NCBI GenBank assembly: GCA_038136035.1
Contig: JAYPYV010000015.1
Location: 1-64,000, forward strand
DNA from: UBA9926 sp023261215
Lineage (GTDB): Bacteria > Pseudomonadota > Gammaproteobacteria > Pseudomonadales > Azotimanducaceae
Direction of reading: 5' to 3'
Length of the DNA: 64,000 bases
Shown here: positions 51,032 through 60,214 of the stretch, piece after piece
Layout of the letters: every line of letters begins with the position of its first letter
Numbering within the stretch: the first letter of the stretch is position 1
Program-made: the position numbers and the translations under genes
The notes under the pieces: model-generated
The model's input: only the letters and a program-made list of their open reading frames with translations
What the model was told of the DNA's origin: nothing
Database searches by the model: none

Positions 51032-51956
51032 TTTAGCTGAGTTAAAGCGGATTATTGAAGGCGCCATCTTGGCGTCCGAATCCCCCTTAACGATTGATAA
51101 TTTGGAATCGCTGTTTTTCGCTGAAGCACCCACACGAGCAGAAATAAGAGATGCCCTGGGTGAAATCGAAGCCGATTGCGAGACCCGAGGTTTCGAGCTC
51201 AAAAAGGTGGCGACGGGCTATCGATTCCAGGTGAAGGAAAAGTATGCGGATTGGGTCAGCCGCCTTTGGGAAGAACGCCCTGCGCGATATACCCGAGCGC
51301 TGCTAGAAACACTGGCACTGGTCGCATATAAGCAACCCATCACGCGGGGTGACATCGAAGAAATTCGAGGCGTGGCCGTCTCAACCAATATTATTCGAAC
51401 GCTTCTCGAGCGCGAGTGGATTCGAGTTGTGGGTCACCGTGATGTTCCTGGTCGCCCTGCGATGTATGCCACGACCAAAACTTTCCTAGACTATTTCAAT
51501 GTTGCGAGTCTGGAAGAGTTGCCAACGCTCCAGGAGATTAAGGACCTTGCAGCTGAAGATCGCTCGCTTGAGCTAGACGAACCTCTCATTGAAATGAAGT
51601 CTATCGAACTTGAACCTGAAGAGGTCGAGCTGGAAGGTGTGAGCGACACTGAGCTTGAGGCCGTAACGCAACGCGTAGATCAAATTCAGGAGAATATTCG
51701 CCAGGTGATGGCGCCTCGATCTGACCCGTTGGATGACGATTTTGATGACATGCTCGACGGTGAGTTCGAACCCTCAGGTGAGGCTGTGGCGGAACCCTCA
51801 GAATCGTTGGATCCAGCTGAAACACTCGGGCCCGCGGAAGTAAACATCATGATGGAGAACGAGGAGAGGGCGTCAGGTGCCTTGGCGTCGCTGTCTGAAG
51901 ACTCGTCAGACCCGGTTTCTGATGACGCAGAAGATGTGCAGCCCCCTCGTGAGTAG
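51024..51956 (+). CDS. scpB: Segregation and condensation protein B
   Basis: A 310-residue protein with two winged-helix domains (about 5-80 and 85-165). Signatures are KRIIEGAILASESPLTID, RALLETLALVAYKQPITRGD and RVVGHRDVPGRPAMYATT. The remaining 140 residues form a long acidic tail (Glu/Asp-rich), longer than in typical ScpB. It dimerises and binds ScpA in the SMC complex. ATG 51024 overlaps the scpA end; the longer frame from 50991 is not family-like. Confidence 0.95.
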   Translation: MSDLAELKRIIEGAILASESPLTIDNLESLFFAEAPTRAEIRDALGEIEADCETRGFELKKVATGYRFQVKEKYADWVSRLWEERPARYTRALLETLALVAYKQPITRGDIEEIRGVAVSTNIIRTLLEREWIRVVGHRDVPGRPAMYATTKTFLDYFNVASLEELPTLQEIKDLAAEDRSLELDEPLIEMKSIELEPEEVELEGVSDTELEAVTQRVDQIQENIRQVMAPRSDPLDDDFDDMLDGEFEPSGEAVAEPSESLDPAETLGPAEVNIMMENEERASGALASLSEDSSDPVSDDAEDVQPPRE

Positions 51957-51996
51957 ATTAGCGGCTACCGTGTGATCCCCCTCTTGCAGAGAAGCT

Positions 51997-53016
51997 ATGA
52001 GCGAAAAATTACAGAAGGTGTTGGCGAGTCAAGGGCTCGGTGGTCGTCGAACCATGGAACAGTGGATCGAATCAGGTCGAGTCACGATTAATGGTCGGCG
52101 TGCGCAGCTAGGCGATCGGGTCGAACTGGATGACCGCGTCACTGTGGATGGCAAGCCGCTCAGACGGATCATCGAGCAACCGAGGCATTTGATCTATAAC
52201 AAGCCCGCAGGCCAGATTTGCTCCCGAGATGACCCTGAAGGCCGTCCCAATGTGTTCAGTGCGCTACCAAAGTTGCGGCGTGGGCGTTGGATTGCGGTGG
52301 GCCGTCTGGATTTCAATACGGCGGGGTTATTACTGTTCACAACGGATGGTGAACTCGCCAGCCGGTTGATGCATCCGAGTGCAAACATTGATCGCGAATA
52401 CGCTGTCCGCATCTTGGGTGAAGTTCAAGAGCCTCAGTTAGAGGCCATGCGCCAGGGTGTGATGCTTGAAGATGGTCTAGCTCGCTTCACGGATATTCGC
52501 AAAGGGCGGGACGAAGCGGGGGCGAATCAGTGGTATTACGTTGTGCTCATGGAGGGTCGGAATCGTGAGGTGCGACGGCTTTTTGAGTCGCAGGGATTGG
52601 TGGTGAGTCGATTGAAGCGCGTTCGGTTCGGGTCGTTCTTTATTCCCTCAGGCGTCAAATCGCGTCAGACGCGCCCGATCACCGGTAAGGACGAAGTCGA
52701 GCTGTATCGGATGGCGGGCCTTGAACCGCCTCAGGTGGAAAAGCGCGGAAAGGCCGGAGGTCAGTTTTCGCCCAAGCCGGAGCGGCAAAAGGTCGCCAAC
52801 GATCAAAATCCCGTTAGGCAGGGGCAATCGAGACGAGCCCATTCGCCTGGTCGATCAACAGAAGAAACCCCGACTCGATCGGTAAAACCGAGGCGCGCAG
52901 CTGAAGAACGATCTGCTTCAGGACGGGCGTCTAGGCAAGGAGAGTCGGTCGAGCGAGGGCCGGCGCGCCGGTCTCAATCGAAATTCTCGAAGCCCAATTC
53001 AAGGAAGTCTCGTTAA
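51997..53016 (+). CDS. rluB: 23S rRNA pseudouridine synthase RluB
   Basis: The 339-residue enzyme has an N-terminal S4 RNA-binding domain (about 1-60) and an RsuA-family catalytic domain (about 62-240). The catalytic aspartate is in AVGRLDFNTAGLLLFTTDGE. EGRNREVRRLFESQGLVVSR is the second motif. A C-terminal basic, Arg/Ser-rich tail (about 245-339) is likely disordered and RNA-binding, longer than in E. coli. It isomerises U2605 of 23S rRNA. The cluster scpA-scpB-rluB is the usual one. Confidence 0.94.
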   Translation: MSEKLQKVLASQGLGGRRTMEQWIESGRVTINGRRAQLGDRVELDDRVTVDGKPLRRIIEQPRHLIYNKPAGQICSRDDPEGRPNVFSALPKLRRGRWIAVGRLDFNTAGLLLFTTDGELASRLMHPSANIDREYAVRILGEVQEPQLEAMRQGVMLEDGLARFTDIRKGRDEAGANQWYYVVLMEGRNREVRRLFESQGLVVSRLKRVRFGSFFIPSGVKSRQTRPITGKDEVELYRMAGLEPPQVEKRGKAGGQFSPKPERQKVANDQNPVRQGQSRRAHSPGRSTEETPTRSVKPRRAAEERSASGRASRQGESVERGPARRSQSKFSKPNSRKSR

Positions 53017-53082
53017 CTGTTCCGGGCTTCGTCATGCCAGTGAATGCGCTGACGCGGTGAGCGGCGTCGTGTGCGACAGCCA

Positions 53083-53820
53083 TCAAGAAATTGCGGTCAC
53101 CGATCCATCGGCGTGAATACGCTGTGCGCCCTGCCTGCCAAGTTCTGGATTGAGACGACGCAGGTACCGCTGTGCCACTTGTTCAGGTTCTGGCGAGTCG
53201 AGCGGATCCTCCGCGGGGTAGGCGAGCTGGCGCATTCGGGTTCTTGTTGCGCCTGGATTGATAATGGTGACGTCGATCTGGGTGGTCTTCTCAAATTCCT
53301 CTGCAAGGAGTTTGGCAAATCCCTCCAACGCGTATTTAGAAACCGAGTAAGCCCCCCAATAAGCGCGAGGTGTCTCTCCTACGCTTGAGCTCGTGAACAC
53401 GAGGTGGCTATGGTCGCTTGCTTTGAGGAGAGGCAGTAGGGCACGCGTCAGATGGGTTGCCGCCTCGAAGTTAACTCGCATGACTCGTTGCCAGGTTGCC
53501 TCGAGATAGTGCTCAAAAGGTACGCGTTCCCCCAGTTCCGCCGCGTTGTGCACAAGGGCATAGAGCGAACCGAATTGTTGTTCGACGGCCTGCGCAATCT
53601 GCGTATAGTCAGCGGCCGAGGCACCATCAAGATCCAAGGGCAAGATTGAGGGCTCCGGCGCCCCATTGGCGATAATGTCATCGAAGAGGCTTTCGAGCGC
53701 GGGCACGTGGCGACCCAGCAGAAGCAGGCGAGCGTTGGCGTTAGCGAGTGCCAGGGCTGTGGCGCGGCCAATGCCAGAGCCCGCGCCAGTGACTAGGATC
53801 AAGCGCTGATCGAAATCCAT
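53083..53820 (-). CDS. Short-chain dehydrogenase YciK
   Basis: About 245 residues of a classical short-chain dehydrogenase. The cofactor loop is LVTGAGSGIGRATALAL, NAA is in VHNAAELGERVPF, and the catalytic Ser-Tyr-Lys are in VFTSSSVGETPRAYWGAYSVSKYA. It matches the YciK oxidoreductase family, substrate unknown. ATG 53818-53820 is used; a TTG at 53832, overlapping the ubiG stop, is an alternative that adds four residues. In relatives a gph phosphatase gene stands between ubiG and yciK; here the two are directly joined. Confidence 0.9.
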   Translation of the reverse strand: MDFDQRLILVTGAGSGIGRATALALANANARLLLLGRHVPALESLFDDIIANGAPEPSILPLDLDGASAADYTQIAQAVEQQFGSLYALVHNAAELGERVPFEHYLEATWQRVMRVNFEAATHLTRALLPLLKASDHSHLVFTSSSVGETPRAYWGAYSVSKYALEGFAKLLAEEFEKTTQIDVTIINPGATRTRMRQLAYPAEDPLDSPEPEQVAQRYLRRLNPELGRQGAQRIHADGSVTAIS

Positions 53821-53828
53821 GGGCTGAC

Positions 53829-54545
53829 TCAACGAGACTCTGATCCGCGGATGGCATGCATCAAATAGTTCACATCAGTATCGGATTCAAGTTTGTACTG
53901 GTCCGTGAGTGGGTTGTATGTCATTCCGCAAATGTCTTTGAGTGAGAAATCCTGTTGGCGCATCACCTGCGCCAGCTCTGAAGGTTTAATAAACTTTTTA
54001 AAGTCGTGGGTGCCCCTTGGCAGGAGTCGCAAGACGTATTCAGCGCCAATGATTGCGAAGAGATATGACTTGGGGTTTCGATTAATGGTTGACACAAATA
54101 AGTGTCCGCCGGGCTTGAGAAGGCGATGGCAAGCTTCGATCACAGACGCGGGGTCCGGAACGTGCTCGAGCATCTCGAGACAAGTGACCACGTCAAATGA
54201 TCCTGGGTGGTGATCAGCGAAGGATTCTGCCGTGGACTGCTCGTAGTGAACGGTCAAGTTTGATTCGTGGAGGTGAAGTTTTGCCACCTGCAACGGCATG
54301 ACGCCCATGTCGATTCCGGTGACGTTCGCGCCAGCGGCAGCCATAGCTTCGGTGAGTAGTCCGCCGCCGCAGCCCACATCGAGAACAGAGAGGCTGGTGA
54401 GGTCAACGCGGGCCTGAATGTAACCCAGTCTGAGCGGGTTGATGGCATGAAGCGGCTTGAATTCACTCTTGGGGTCCCACCATTTCTGGGCCATCTCTTC
54501 AAACTTTTTGATCTCCTCGGGGTCGAGGTTCTCATCAAGCGTCAT
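53829..54545 (-). CDS. ubiG: Ubiquinone biosynthesis O-methyltransferase
   Basis: A 238-residue SAM methyltransferase. Motif I is SVLDVGCGGGLLTEAMA, then GIDMGVMPLQVAK and DVVTCLEMLEHVPDP. The N-terminal EEIKKFEEMAQKWWDPKSEF is typical of UbiG. It performs both O-methylations of ubiquinone synthesis. ATG 54543-54545 overlaps the upstream deaminase stop as ATGA, which fixes the start. Confidence 0.96.
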   Translation of the reverse strand: MTLDENLDPEEIKKFEEMAQKWWDPKSEFKPLHAINPLRLGYIQARVDLTSLSVLDVGCGGGLLTEAMAAAGANVTGIDMGVMPLQVAKLHLHESNLTVHYEQSTAESFADHHPGSFDVVTCLEMLEHVPDPASVIEACHRLLKPGGHLFVSTINRNPKSYLFAIIGAEYVLRLLPRGTHDFKKFIKPSELAQVMRQQDFSLKDICGMTYNPLTDQYKLESDTDVNYLMHAIRGSESR

Positions 54546-55858
54546 ATCAATGCTCCGATCCTTGCTTGCCACTGGCTGACTTGCGACCTTAACTCGCCCA
54601 CATCAAATCGATTGAAATCGCCGTTGTGGTAAAGCAGTTCTCCTTCAACAAAGGTGTGGGTGACGTTGTGCCCGGTCACGGCATACACGAGTTGGGAGAC
54701 GGGATGATATACGGGCTGGGTCTGAATGTCGCTCAACCGAACGGATATCACATCCGCTTGCTTGCCGATCTCGAGACTGCCGATCAGGTGATCCAGGCCA
54801 AGAAACTGTGCGCCTCCCATCGTGGCCATATAGAGCGCTTGCTCGGCGCTGAGCGCTTCGGGGGCGCCAGTCGCGACCTTGGCGAGTAGCGCGGCGGTGC
54901 GCATTTCCTGAAAGAGGTCGAGATCATTGTTACTGGCCGCGCCATCCGTGCCAAGCGCAACATCGACACCCTCGGCGCGGAGCTGATCGATGGGGCAGAT
55001 GCCACTGGCGAGTTTCATGTTCGATTCTGGACAATGCACGACCGGGGTTTTCGTCAATTTGAGCCATGAAATTTCCTCATCAAGGAGCTGCGTCATGTGC
55101 ACGGTTTGCAATCGCGTATCGAACATCTCAAGCCGGCGCATTCGGTCGATGGGTCGACATTGATAGAGCGCCGCGTGTCGAATCATTTCATCGTTCGATT
55201 CGTGCAGGTGGAGATGAACGGGTAAATCGTTCGCTAATGCCAATTGCCTGATTCGTTTAAACCCCTGGTCGCTAAGCGAATAGGCCGCATGGGGCGCAAA
55301 TCCAACAGTGAGCCGAGGTTGCGTCGCCGCCCAGTCAAAAAATACCAGGCTTTGAGCGATGTGGTCCTCTTCAGTGCTAGCCCAGGCATTAGGAAATTGA
55401 ATGACTGGCGTCGTGATCTGGCTTCGAATGCCCGTCATGCCCATCGCTTCCGCAGTGGCCTGGGGAAAAAAATAGCTGTCAGCGCAACAGGTTGTCCCTC
55501 GACTGAGTGATTCGGCAGCCGCGAGCCAGGCGCCCGCATGGACAAACGAGGGGGATACCAACTTTGCCTCAACGGGCCAGATATGATCTTCAAGCCATGC
55601 CATCAGGCTGTGGTCATCAGCGTACCCTCGAAGCAGTGTCATGGCTGCATGGCCGTGGCAATTGATGAGTCCAGGCAGGACCACTTCGCCTGTTAGATCG
55701 ATGGCCGAAACGTCTCCGTATCGATCATTGGCAGCTTGCCGAGGCAAAAGGTCGACAATCACGCCGTCACAAATGATGAGGTCAAAATCTAAGTGGACGG
55801 TGTTTTCAGGCCGGATTGGGATGACCCAAGAAGGCTGCAAACGGAGTGCATTGGACAT
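54542..55858 (-). CDS. TRZ/ATZ family amidohydrolase (MTA/SAH deaminase-like)
   Basis: A 438-residue metal-dependent amidohydrolase. Metal ligands are in NCHGHAAMTLLRGYADDHSL (the usual HTH reads HGH), HLHLHESNDE, and the final Asp in VALGTDGAASNNDLDLFQEM. TVGFAPHAAYSLSDQGFKRI is another family motif. Relatives deaminate 5'-methylthioadenosine or S-adenosylhomocysteine (MtaD). Placement directly before ubiG, a SAM-using methyltransferase, fits disposal of SAM by-products. Start ATG 55856-55858 is family-like. A near-perfect promoter lies just upstream. Confidence 0.9.
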   Translation of the reverse strand: MSNALRLQPSWVIPIRPENTVHLDFDLIICDGVIVDLLPRQAANDRYGDVSAIDLTGEVVLPGLINCHGHAAMTLLRGYADDHSLMAWLEDHIWPVEAKLVSPSFVHAGAWLAAAESLSRGTTCCADSYFFPQATAEAMGMTGIRSQITTPVIQFPNAWASTEEDHIAQSLVFFDWAATQPRLTVGFAPHAAYSLSDQGFKRIRQLALANDLPVHLHLHESNDEMIRHAALYQCRPIDRMRRLEMFDTRLQTVHMTQLLDEEISWLKLTKTPVVHCPESNMKLASGICPIDQLRAEGVDVALGTDGAASNNDLDLFQEMRTAALLAKVATGAPEALSAEQALYMATMGGAQFLGLDHLIGSLEIGKQADVISVRLSDIQTQPVYHPVSQLVYAVTGHNVTHTFVEGELLYHNGDFNRFDVGELRSQVSQWQARIGALI

Positions 55859-55892
55859 ACATTTTGGCCGGACTGGATGTGCTCGATGGGTC

Positions 55893-55927
55893 ATTATACG
55901 AGCATTTATCCGCCCCTCAGCTGAGGG
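55893..55927 (-). promoter_or_regulatory. Promoter of the MtaD-like gene with overlapping palindrome
   Basis: On the minus strand a perfect TATAAT (55893-55898) lies about 35 bases upstream of the start codon. The palindrome CCCTCAGCTGAGGG (55914-55927) covers the -35 position, where CTGAGG can serve as the -35 with about 16 bases spacing. A protein bound to the palindrome would compete with RNA polymerase. Confidence 0.5.
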
Positions 55928-56475
55928 CGAATGGAAGGGCGTGAAGACGTCCGATTAAAAAAAAGAAAAATTATTAAAAATCAATGTAAAACAAGCAGAT
56001 AGATTCCCTTATCGTTGCGCCCTGGCTTAGGAGTTTTGACGCTATTGTGGTAGACTTTCGGTCCATTCATGCGGCATATGAATGGGCGCTTCCTCTGATG
56101 CTTTGCGACGCAAAAAGGTCCACCATCCCGCATCAATTAATGACCAATTTGATAGATAAATGAGCCGTCTCGGACTGCCCGAGATGCGTGCATGCGGCCA
56201 GTCCCAGTGAGGCGGTCGAATCGATGGTCAATGACGGACGTCGAGGAAACTGAGAGCTGTTGGCCCTTGGATCGAAGAGAGGGTTCAAGGTGTGTGCCAT
56301 CGGTCATCTCGCAGTCAGGCTCAGAGGTTTCCTGGTGCCGGTTGGGATGAAGGCCCTGGGTGAAAGCATGGGTCAAAGAGCGGCTTAATCGGCGGGGCGG
56401 TGATGCCCAGCAAGCGGTCGCCAGAGGCGACCCAACAATGGATCAAACGGTTTAACGGCGGAACGAACGAAAACA
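55928..56475. other. gyrA leader and promoter region with several hairpins
   Basis: No supported gene in about 550 bases. An A/T-rich tract lies at 55957-55990, and an extended -10-like TGG-TAGACT at 56048-56056. Then come the inverted repeats CCATTCAT/ATGAATGG (56063-56085), TCTCGG/CCGAGA (near 56168-56184), and GGTCGCC-aga-GGCGACC (56416-56432). If the promoter is at 56050 the gyrA leader is about 410 bases. Confidence 0.45.
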
Positions 56476-59118
56476 ATGAGTGATTTTGACCAGGACGATA
56501 TTCGTAATATCAACATAGAAGACGAGATGCGCCAGTCCTACGTGGACTACGCGATGAGCGTCATTGTTGGTCGTGCGTTACCGGACGTTAGAGATGGGCT
56601 TAAGCCGGTCCATCGACGAGTGCTGTTCGCAATGAACGAACAGAACAATGCCTTTAATCGGCCGTACATGAAATCAGCCCGTATCGTGGGCGACGTGATC
56701 GGTAAATACCATCCTCATGGCGATGCAGCGTCTTATTTCACCATCGTCCGTATGGCTCAAGATTGGCAAATGCGTTACCCCCTCGTAGATGGCCAAGGGA
56801 ATTTTGGCTCACTCGACGGCGATAGCGCGGCCGCGATGCGTTACACAGAAGTGCGTATGGCAAAAATTGCGCACGAATTGCTGGCTGATCTGGATAAAGA
56901 AACCGTCGATTTTGTGGAGAACTACGACGGCACCTTGCAGATGCCCGAGGTGTTGCCCTCGAAGCTGCCTAATCTCTTGGTCAACGGTTCAAGCGGTATC
57001 GCCGTTGGGTTTGCCACCAATATTCCGCCACATAATCTGACCGAAGTGGTCAACGCCACCATCGCGCTGATAGACGACCCGCTGATTAGCATCGATGGTC
57101 TGATGGAATTCATCAAAGGACCTGACTTTCCAACGGCGGCGGTCATCAATGGTCGTGCGGGCATCGTTCAAGCGTACCGCACAGGCAGTGGCCGAGTTCA
57201 GATGCGAGCGCGGTGCGATATTGAAACGGATGAGAAGAGCGGTAAATCACGGATCATCGTGAGAGAGATTCCCTATCAAGTGAACAGGGCCCGATTGATT
57301 GAAAAGATTGCCGAGTTGCACAAAGAGAAAAAGGTCGAGGGCATCACGGACTTGCGCGATGAGTCGGCGAAGGACACCCGCATTGTCGTTGAACTTAGAA
57401 AAGATGTCGTGCCAGAGGTTGTGCTTAACAATCTCTACGCACAAACGCAGCTTCAGAGCGTGTTTGGCATTAACATCGTCGCGCTCGTCGAAAACCAGCC
57501 CAAGGTGCTCAACCTCAAGGAAGTGCTTGAGCACTTTGTAAAGCATCGACGAGAAGTGGTCACGCGCCGCACGGTCTATCTGCTGAGGCGCGCCAGAGCG
57601 CGAGGCCATGTGCTCGAAGGGCTTGCGGTGGCCCTGTCGAATATCGACGAAATGATCGAGTTAATTAAGGCCAGTGCGGATGCCCAAGAAGCCCGTGAGA
57701 AAATGCTTGCACGGTCGTGGCGATCAGAAACGGTCGGTCAGATGCTCGAGCGCGCAGGCCCAGATGCAGCTAAGCCCGATGATCTCGATGCAAAATTTGG
57801 CCTGAAGGAAAACGGCGAATACTTCCTCTCCGAACAGCAAGCGCAAGCGATTTTGGAGATGCGGCTCAACCGCTTGACTGGGCTCGAGCAAGAAAAGCTG
57901 CTCGACGAATATCGCGAGATCATTGACACCATCGCTGAGCTCCTTGAGATTCTGCAGAATCCAGAACGATTGAAGGCGATGATCAAAGAGGAGCTGGTCG
58001 AGCTCCGAGAAACGTATGGCGACGAGCGTCGAACTGAAATCGTGGAGTCTCAGGAAGATCTCACGATGGAGGACTTGATTACCCCTCAAGATTTGGTGGT
58101 GACGCTCAGTCGAGGTGGGTATGCCAAGACCCAGCCGCTGTCGGATTACCAAGCCCAGCGTCGCGGGGGGCGTGGGCGTTCAGCCAGTGCTGTCAAAGAT
58201 GAAGACTTTATCGAGCGGCTGATGGTCGCGAACACGCATGACACCATTTTGTGTTTTTCGAACTTTGGCAAGGTCTACTGGTTACGAACTTTTCAGATCC
58301 CCATTGCCTCGCGCGCTGCTCGAGGGCGGCCGATTGTGAATATTCTGCCGTTGGGGGAGGAAGAACGCATTACGGCCATGCTGCCGGTTCATGCTTATTC
58401 TGAAAACGCGTTTGTTTTCATGGCCACATCCAACGGAACGGTTAAGAAAACCCCCCTGCTGGATTTTTCTCGGCCTCGAAGCAGCGGGCTGATCGCGATA
58501 GAGCTTGAAGACGGCAACACGCTGGTAGGCGCTGCGGTAACCGACGGAGAATCCGACGTGATGTTGTTTCAATCGGGCGGCCGCGCCATACGATTTAAGG
58601 AACGAGACGTGCGTGCCATGGGGCGAACGGCCCGAGGTGTGCGGGGAATTAAACTTCCTGCCGGGACTTCAGTCATTTCGCTTATTATTGCCGACCCTGA
58701 GGGGGTGATTCTTCTCGCGAGTCAGAATGGCTATGGGAAGCTGACTGAAATTCGCGAGTTCTCGACGATCGGTCGAGGCGGTCAAGGCGTCATTGCGATC
58801 AAGGTGTCAGAGCGAAATGGCGCGTTGGTCGGTGCTGAGCAGGTCACTGCCGCGGACGAGGTGTTGTTGATTAGCGATCAGGGCACCATGGTTCGAACGC
58901 GCGTTCAAGAAGTGTCGCTTCAGGGCAGAAATACTCAGGGCGTGCGACTCATCAATGTGGGTGCAGACGAACATTTGGTGGGCATGGCGCGCATTGAAGA
59001 TCCTGTAGACCCGCTGGATGAGGCTGCAGCCGATCATGAAGCGGCGCCTGCGACAGGATTAGACGCGTCGTCAGATCGTTTGGATGATGAAGGCGAAGCA
59101 GGTACTGAGACGACCTAG
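56476..59118 (+). CDS. gyrA: DNA gyrase subunit A
   Basis: An 880-residue type IIA topoisomerase subunit. Catalytic Y123 is in AAAMRYTEVR. The breakage-reunion domain covers about 1-520. The GyrA box QRRGGRG is in the sequence YQAQRRGGRGRSASA, and the C-terminal beta-pinwheel and acidic tail follow. The quinolone-resistance region reads KYHPHGDAASYFTIVRMAQ: A84 and F88 stand where E. coli has S83 and D87. Both are positions that anchor the drug through a water-metal bridge, so low intrinsic quinolone susceptibility is predicted. The N-terminus matches family exactly. pheA follows after one base. Confidence 0.97.
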   Translation: MSDFDQDDIRNINIEDEMRQSYVDYAMSVIVGRALPDVRDGLKPVHRRVLFAMNEQNNAFNRPYMKSARIVGDVIGKYHPHGDAASYFTIVRMAQDWQMRYPLVDGQGNFGSLDGDSAAAMRYTEVRMAKIAHELLADLDKETVDFVENYDGTLQMPEVLPSKLPNLLVNGSSGIAVGFATNIPPHNLTEVVNATIALIDDPLISIDGLMEFIKGPDFPTAAVINGRAGIVQAYRTGSGRVQMRARCDIETDEKSGKSRIIVREIPYQVNRARLIEKIAELHKEKKVEGITDLRDESAKDTRIVVELRKDVVPEVVLNNLYAQTQLQSVFGINIVALVENQPKVLNLKEVLEHFVKHRREVVTRRTVYLLRRARARGHVLEGLAVALSNIDEMIELIKASADAQEAREKMLARSWRSETVGQMLERAGPDAAKPDDLDAKFGLKENGEYFLSEQQAQAILEMRLNRLTGLEQEKLLDEYREIIDTIAELLEILQNPERLKAMIKEELVELRETYGDERRTEIVESQEDLTMEDLITPQDLVVTLSRGGYAKTQPLSDYQAQRRGGRGRSASAVKDEDFIERLMVANTHDTILCFSNFGKVYWLRTFQIPIASRAARGRPIVNILPLGEEERITAMLPVHAYSENAFVFMATSNGTVKKTPLLDFSRPRSSGLIAIELEDGNTLVGAAVTDGESDVMLFQSGGRAIRFKERDVRAMGRTARGVRGIKLPAGTSVISLIIADPEGVILLASQNGYGKLTEIREFSTIGRGGQGVIAIKVSERNGALVGAEQVTAADEVLLISDQGTMVRTRVQEVSLQGRNTQGVRLINVGADEHLVGMARIEDPVDPLDEAAADHEAAPATGLDASSDRLDDEGEAGTETT

Positions 59119-59119
59119 T

Positions 59120-60214
59120 ATGAGTGACGATCTCGATACCTTACGCCAAGCCATCGATGCGTTGGATGACGCGCTCCTGAAACAGCTCAATGAGCGGGCA
59201 AAGCTTGCCCAGCAAGTGGCCGAGGCTAAGCAAAAAAACCAAACGAACTCGGACGAGCCGCTGGCGTTTTATCGGCCTGAGCGCGAGGCACAGGTCTTGC
59301 GCCGGATAGCCCATCTCAACGAAGGCCCGATTCCAGACGAGAAAGTCATGTACCTATTCAGACAGGTCATGTCTGCCTGCTTGTCTCTTGAGCAACCAAT
59401 GAAAGTAGGTTACCTCGGTCCTGAGGGCACCTTTACGCATCAGGCAGCGATCAAGCATTTCGGTTACGCCGCAGTTGGGATACCGCTCGTGACCGTGGAT
59501 GAAATTTTTCGCGAGGTGGCGGCTGAAGCCTGCCAGTACGGTGTGGTCCCTGTTGAAAATTCAACCGAAGGTTCCGTCAGTCATACGCTCGATACCTTCG
59601 TCAATGCTTCTTTGAAAATCTGCGGAGAATGTGAGTTACAGGTCCATCACAACTTCATGGTCTCAAGTGAGGGGCCGATCGAGAGAATTTACGCGCACGA
59701 ACAGACGTTCGGCCAGTGCCGAAAGTGGCTTGATTCGCATTATCCAAACGCGGAGAGAGTGGTTGCGAGTTCGAACGCGCAAGGGGCGAGGCTAGCAAAA
59801 GAGGATGCGAGCGCAGGCGCCATTGCCGCCGAGGTCGCGGCCGAACTCTACGGCCTCAGAATCACCGCAAAAAAAATAGAAGACTCCCCCGAGAACACGA
59901 CACGTTTTTTGGTGATCGGGCGAGAATCGGTGGGCGCCAGCGGAGATGACAAGACATCCATCATGGTTTCGACCAGGAATCGACCTGGTGCCCTTTATGA
60001 ATTACTCGAGCCCTTCCACCGACACGGCATCTCATTAACGGCGTTGGAGAGTAGGCCCTCCAAAACGGCCAAGTGGTCGTATGTGTTCTTTATTGATTTC
60101 GAAGGCCACGTGTCTGATCCTGCGGTGGCTGCTGTTCTAGAGGAAATTCAAAAGGGACCTTTGGAGGTCAAATTGTTGGGGAGCTACCCCAAAGCATTGA
60201 GCGTGTCATTATGA
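59120..60214 (+). CDS. pheA: Chorismate mutase/prephenate dehydratase (P-protein)
   Basis: A 364-residue fusion. Chorismate mutase (about 1-90) has LRQAIDALDDALLKQLNERA. Prephenate dehydratase (about 95-275) has VGYLGPEGTFTHQAAIKHF and VPVENSTEGSVSHTLD. The ACT regulatory domain (about 285-360) has NRPGALYELLEPF and ALESRPSKT. It leads chorismate to phenylpyruvate for phenylalanine. In related genomes serC precedes it; here it abuts gyrA directly. The stop overlaps hisC as ATGA. Confidence 0.96.
   Translation: MSDDLDTLRQAIDALDDALLKQLNERAKLAQQVAEAKQKNQTNSDEPLAFYRPEREAQVLRRIAHLNEGPIPDEKVMYLFRQVMSACLSLEQPMKVGYLGPEGTFTHQAAIKHFGYAAVGIPLVTVDEIFREVAAEACQYGVVPVENSTEGSVSHTLDTFVNASLKICGECELQVHHNFMVSSEGPIERIYAHEQTFGQCRKWLDSHYPNAERVVASSNAQGARLAKEDASAGAIAAEVAAELYGLRITAKKIEDSPENTTRFLVIGRESVGASGDDKTSIMVSTRNRPGALYELLEPFHRHGISLTALESRPSKTAKWSYVFFIDFEGHVSDPAVAAVLEEIQKGPLEVKLLGSYPKALSVSL

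Noticed and set aside
56137..56376. 79-residue minus-strand frame in the gyrA leader
   Set aside because: No family resemblance, no ribosome site and it lies in a structured leader region.
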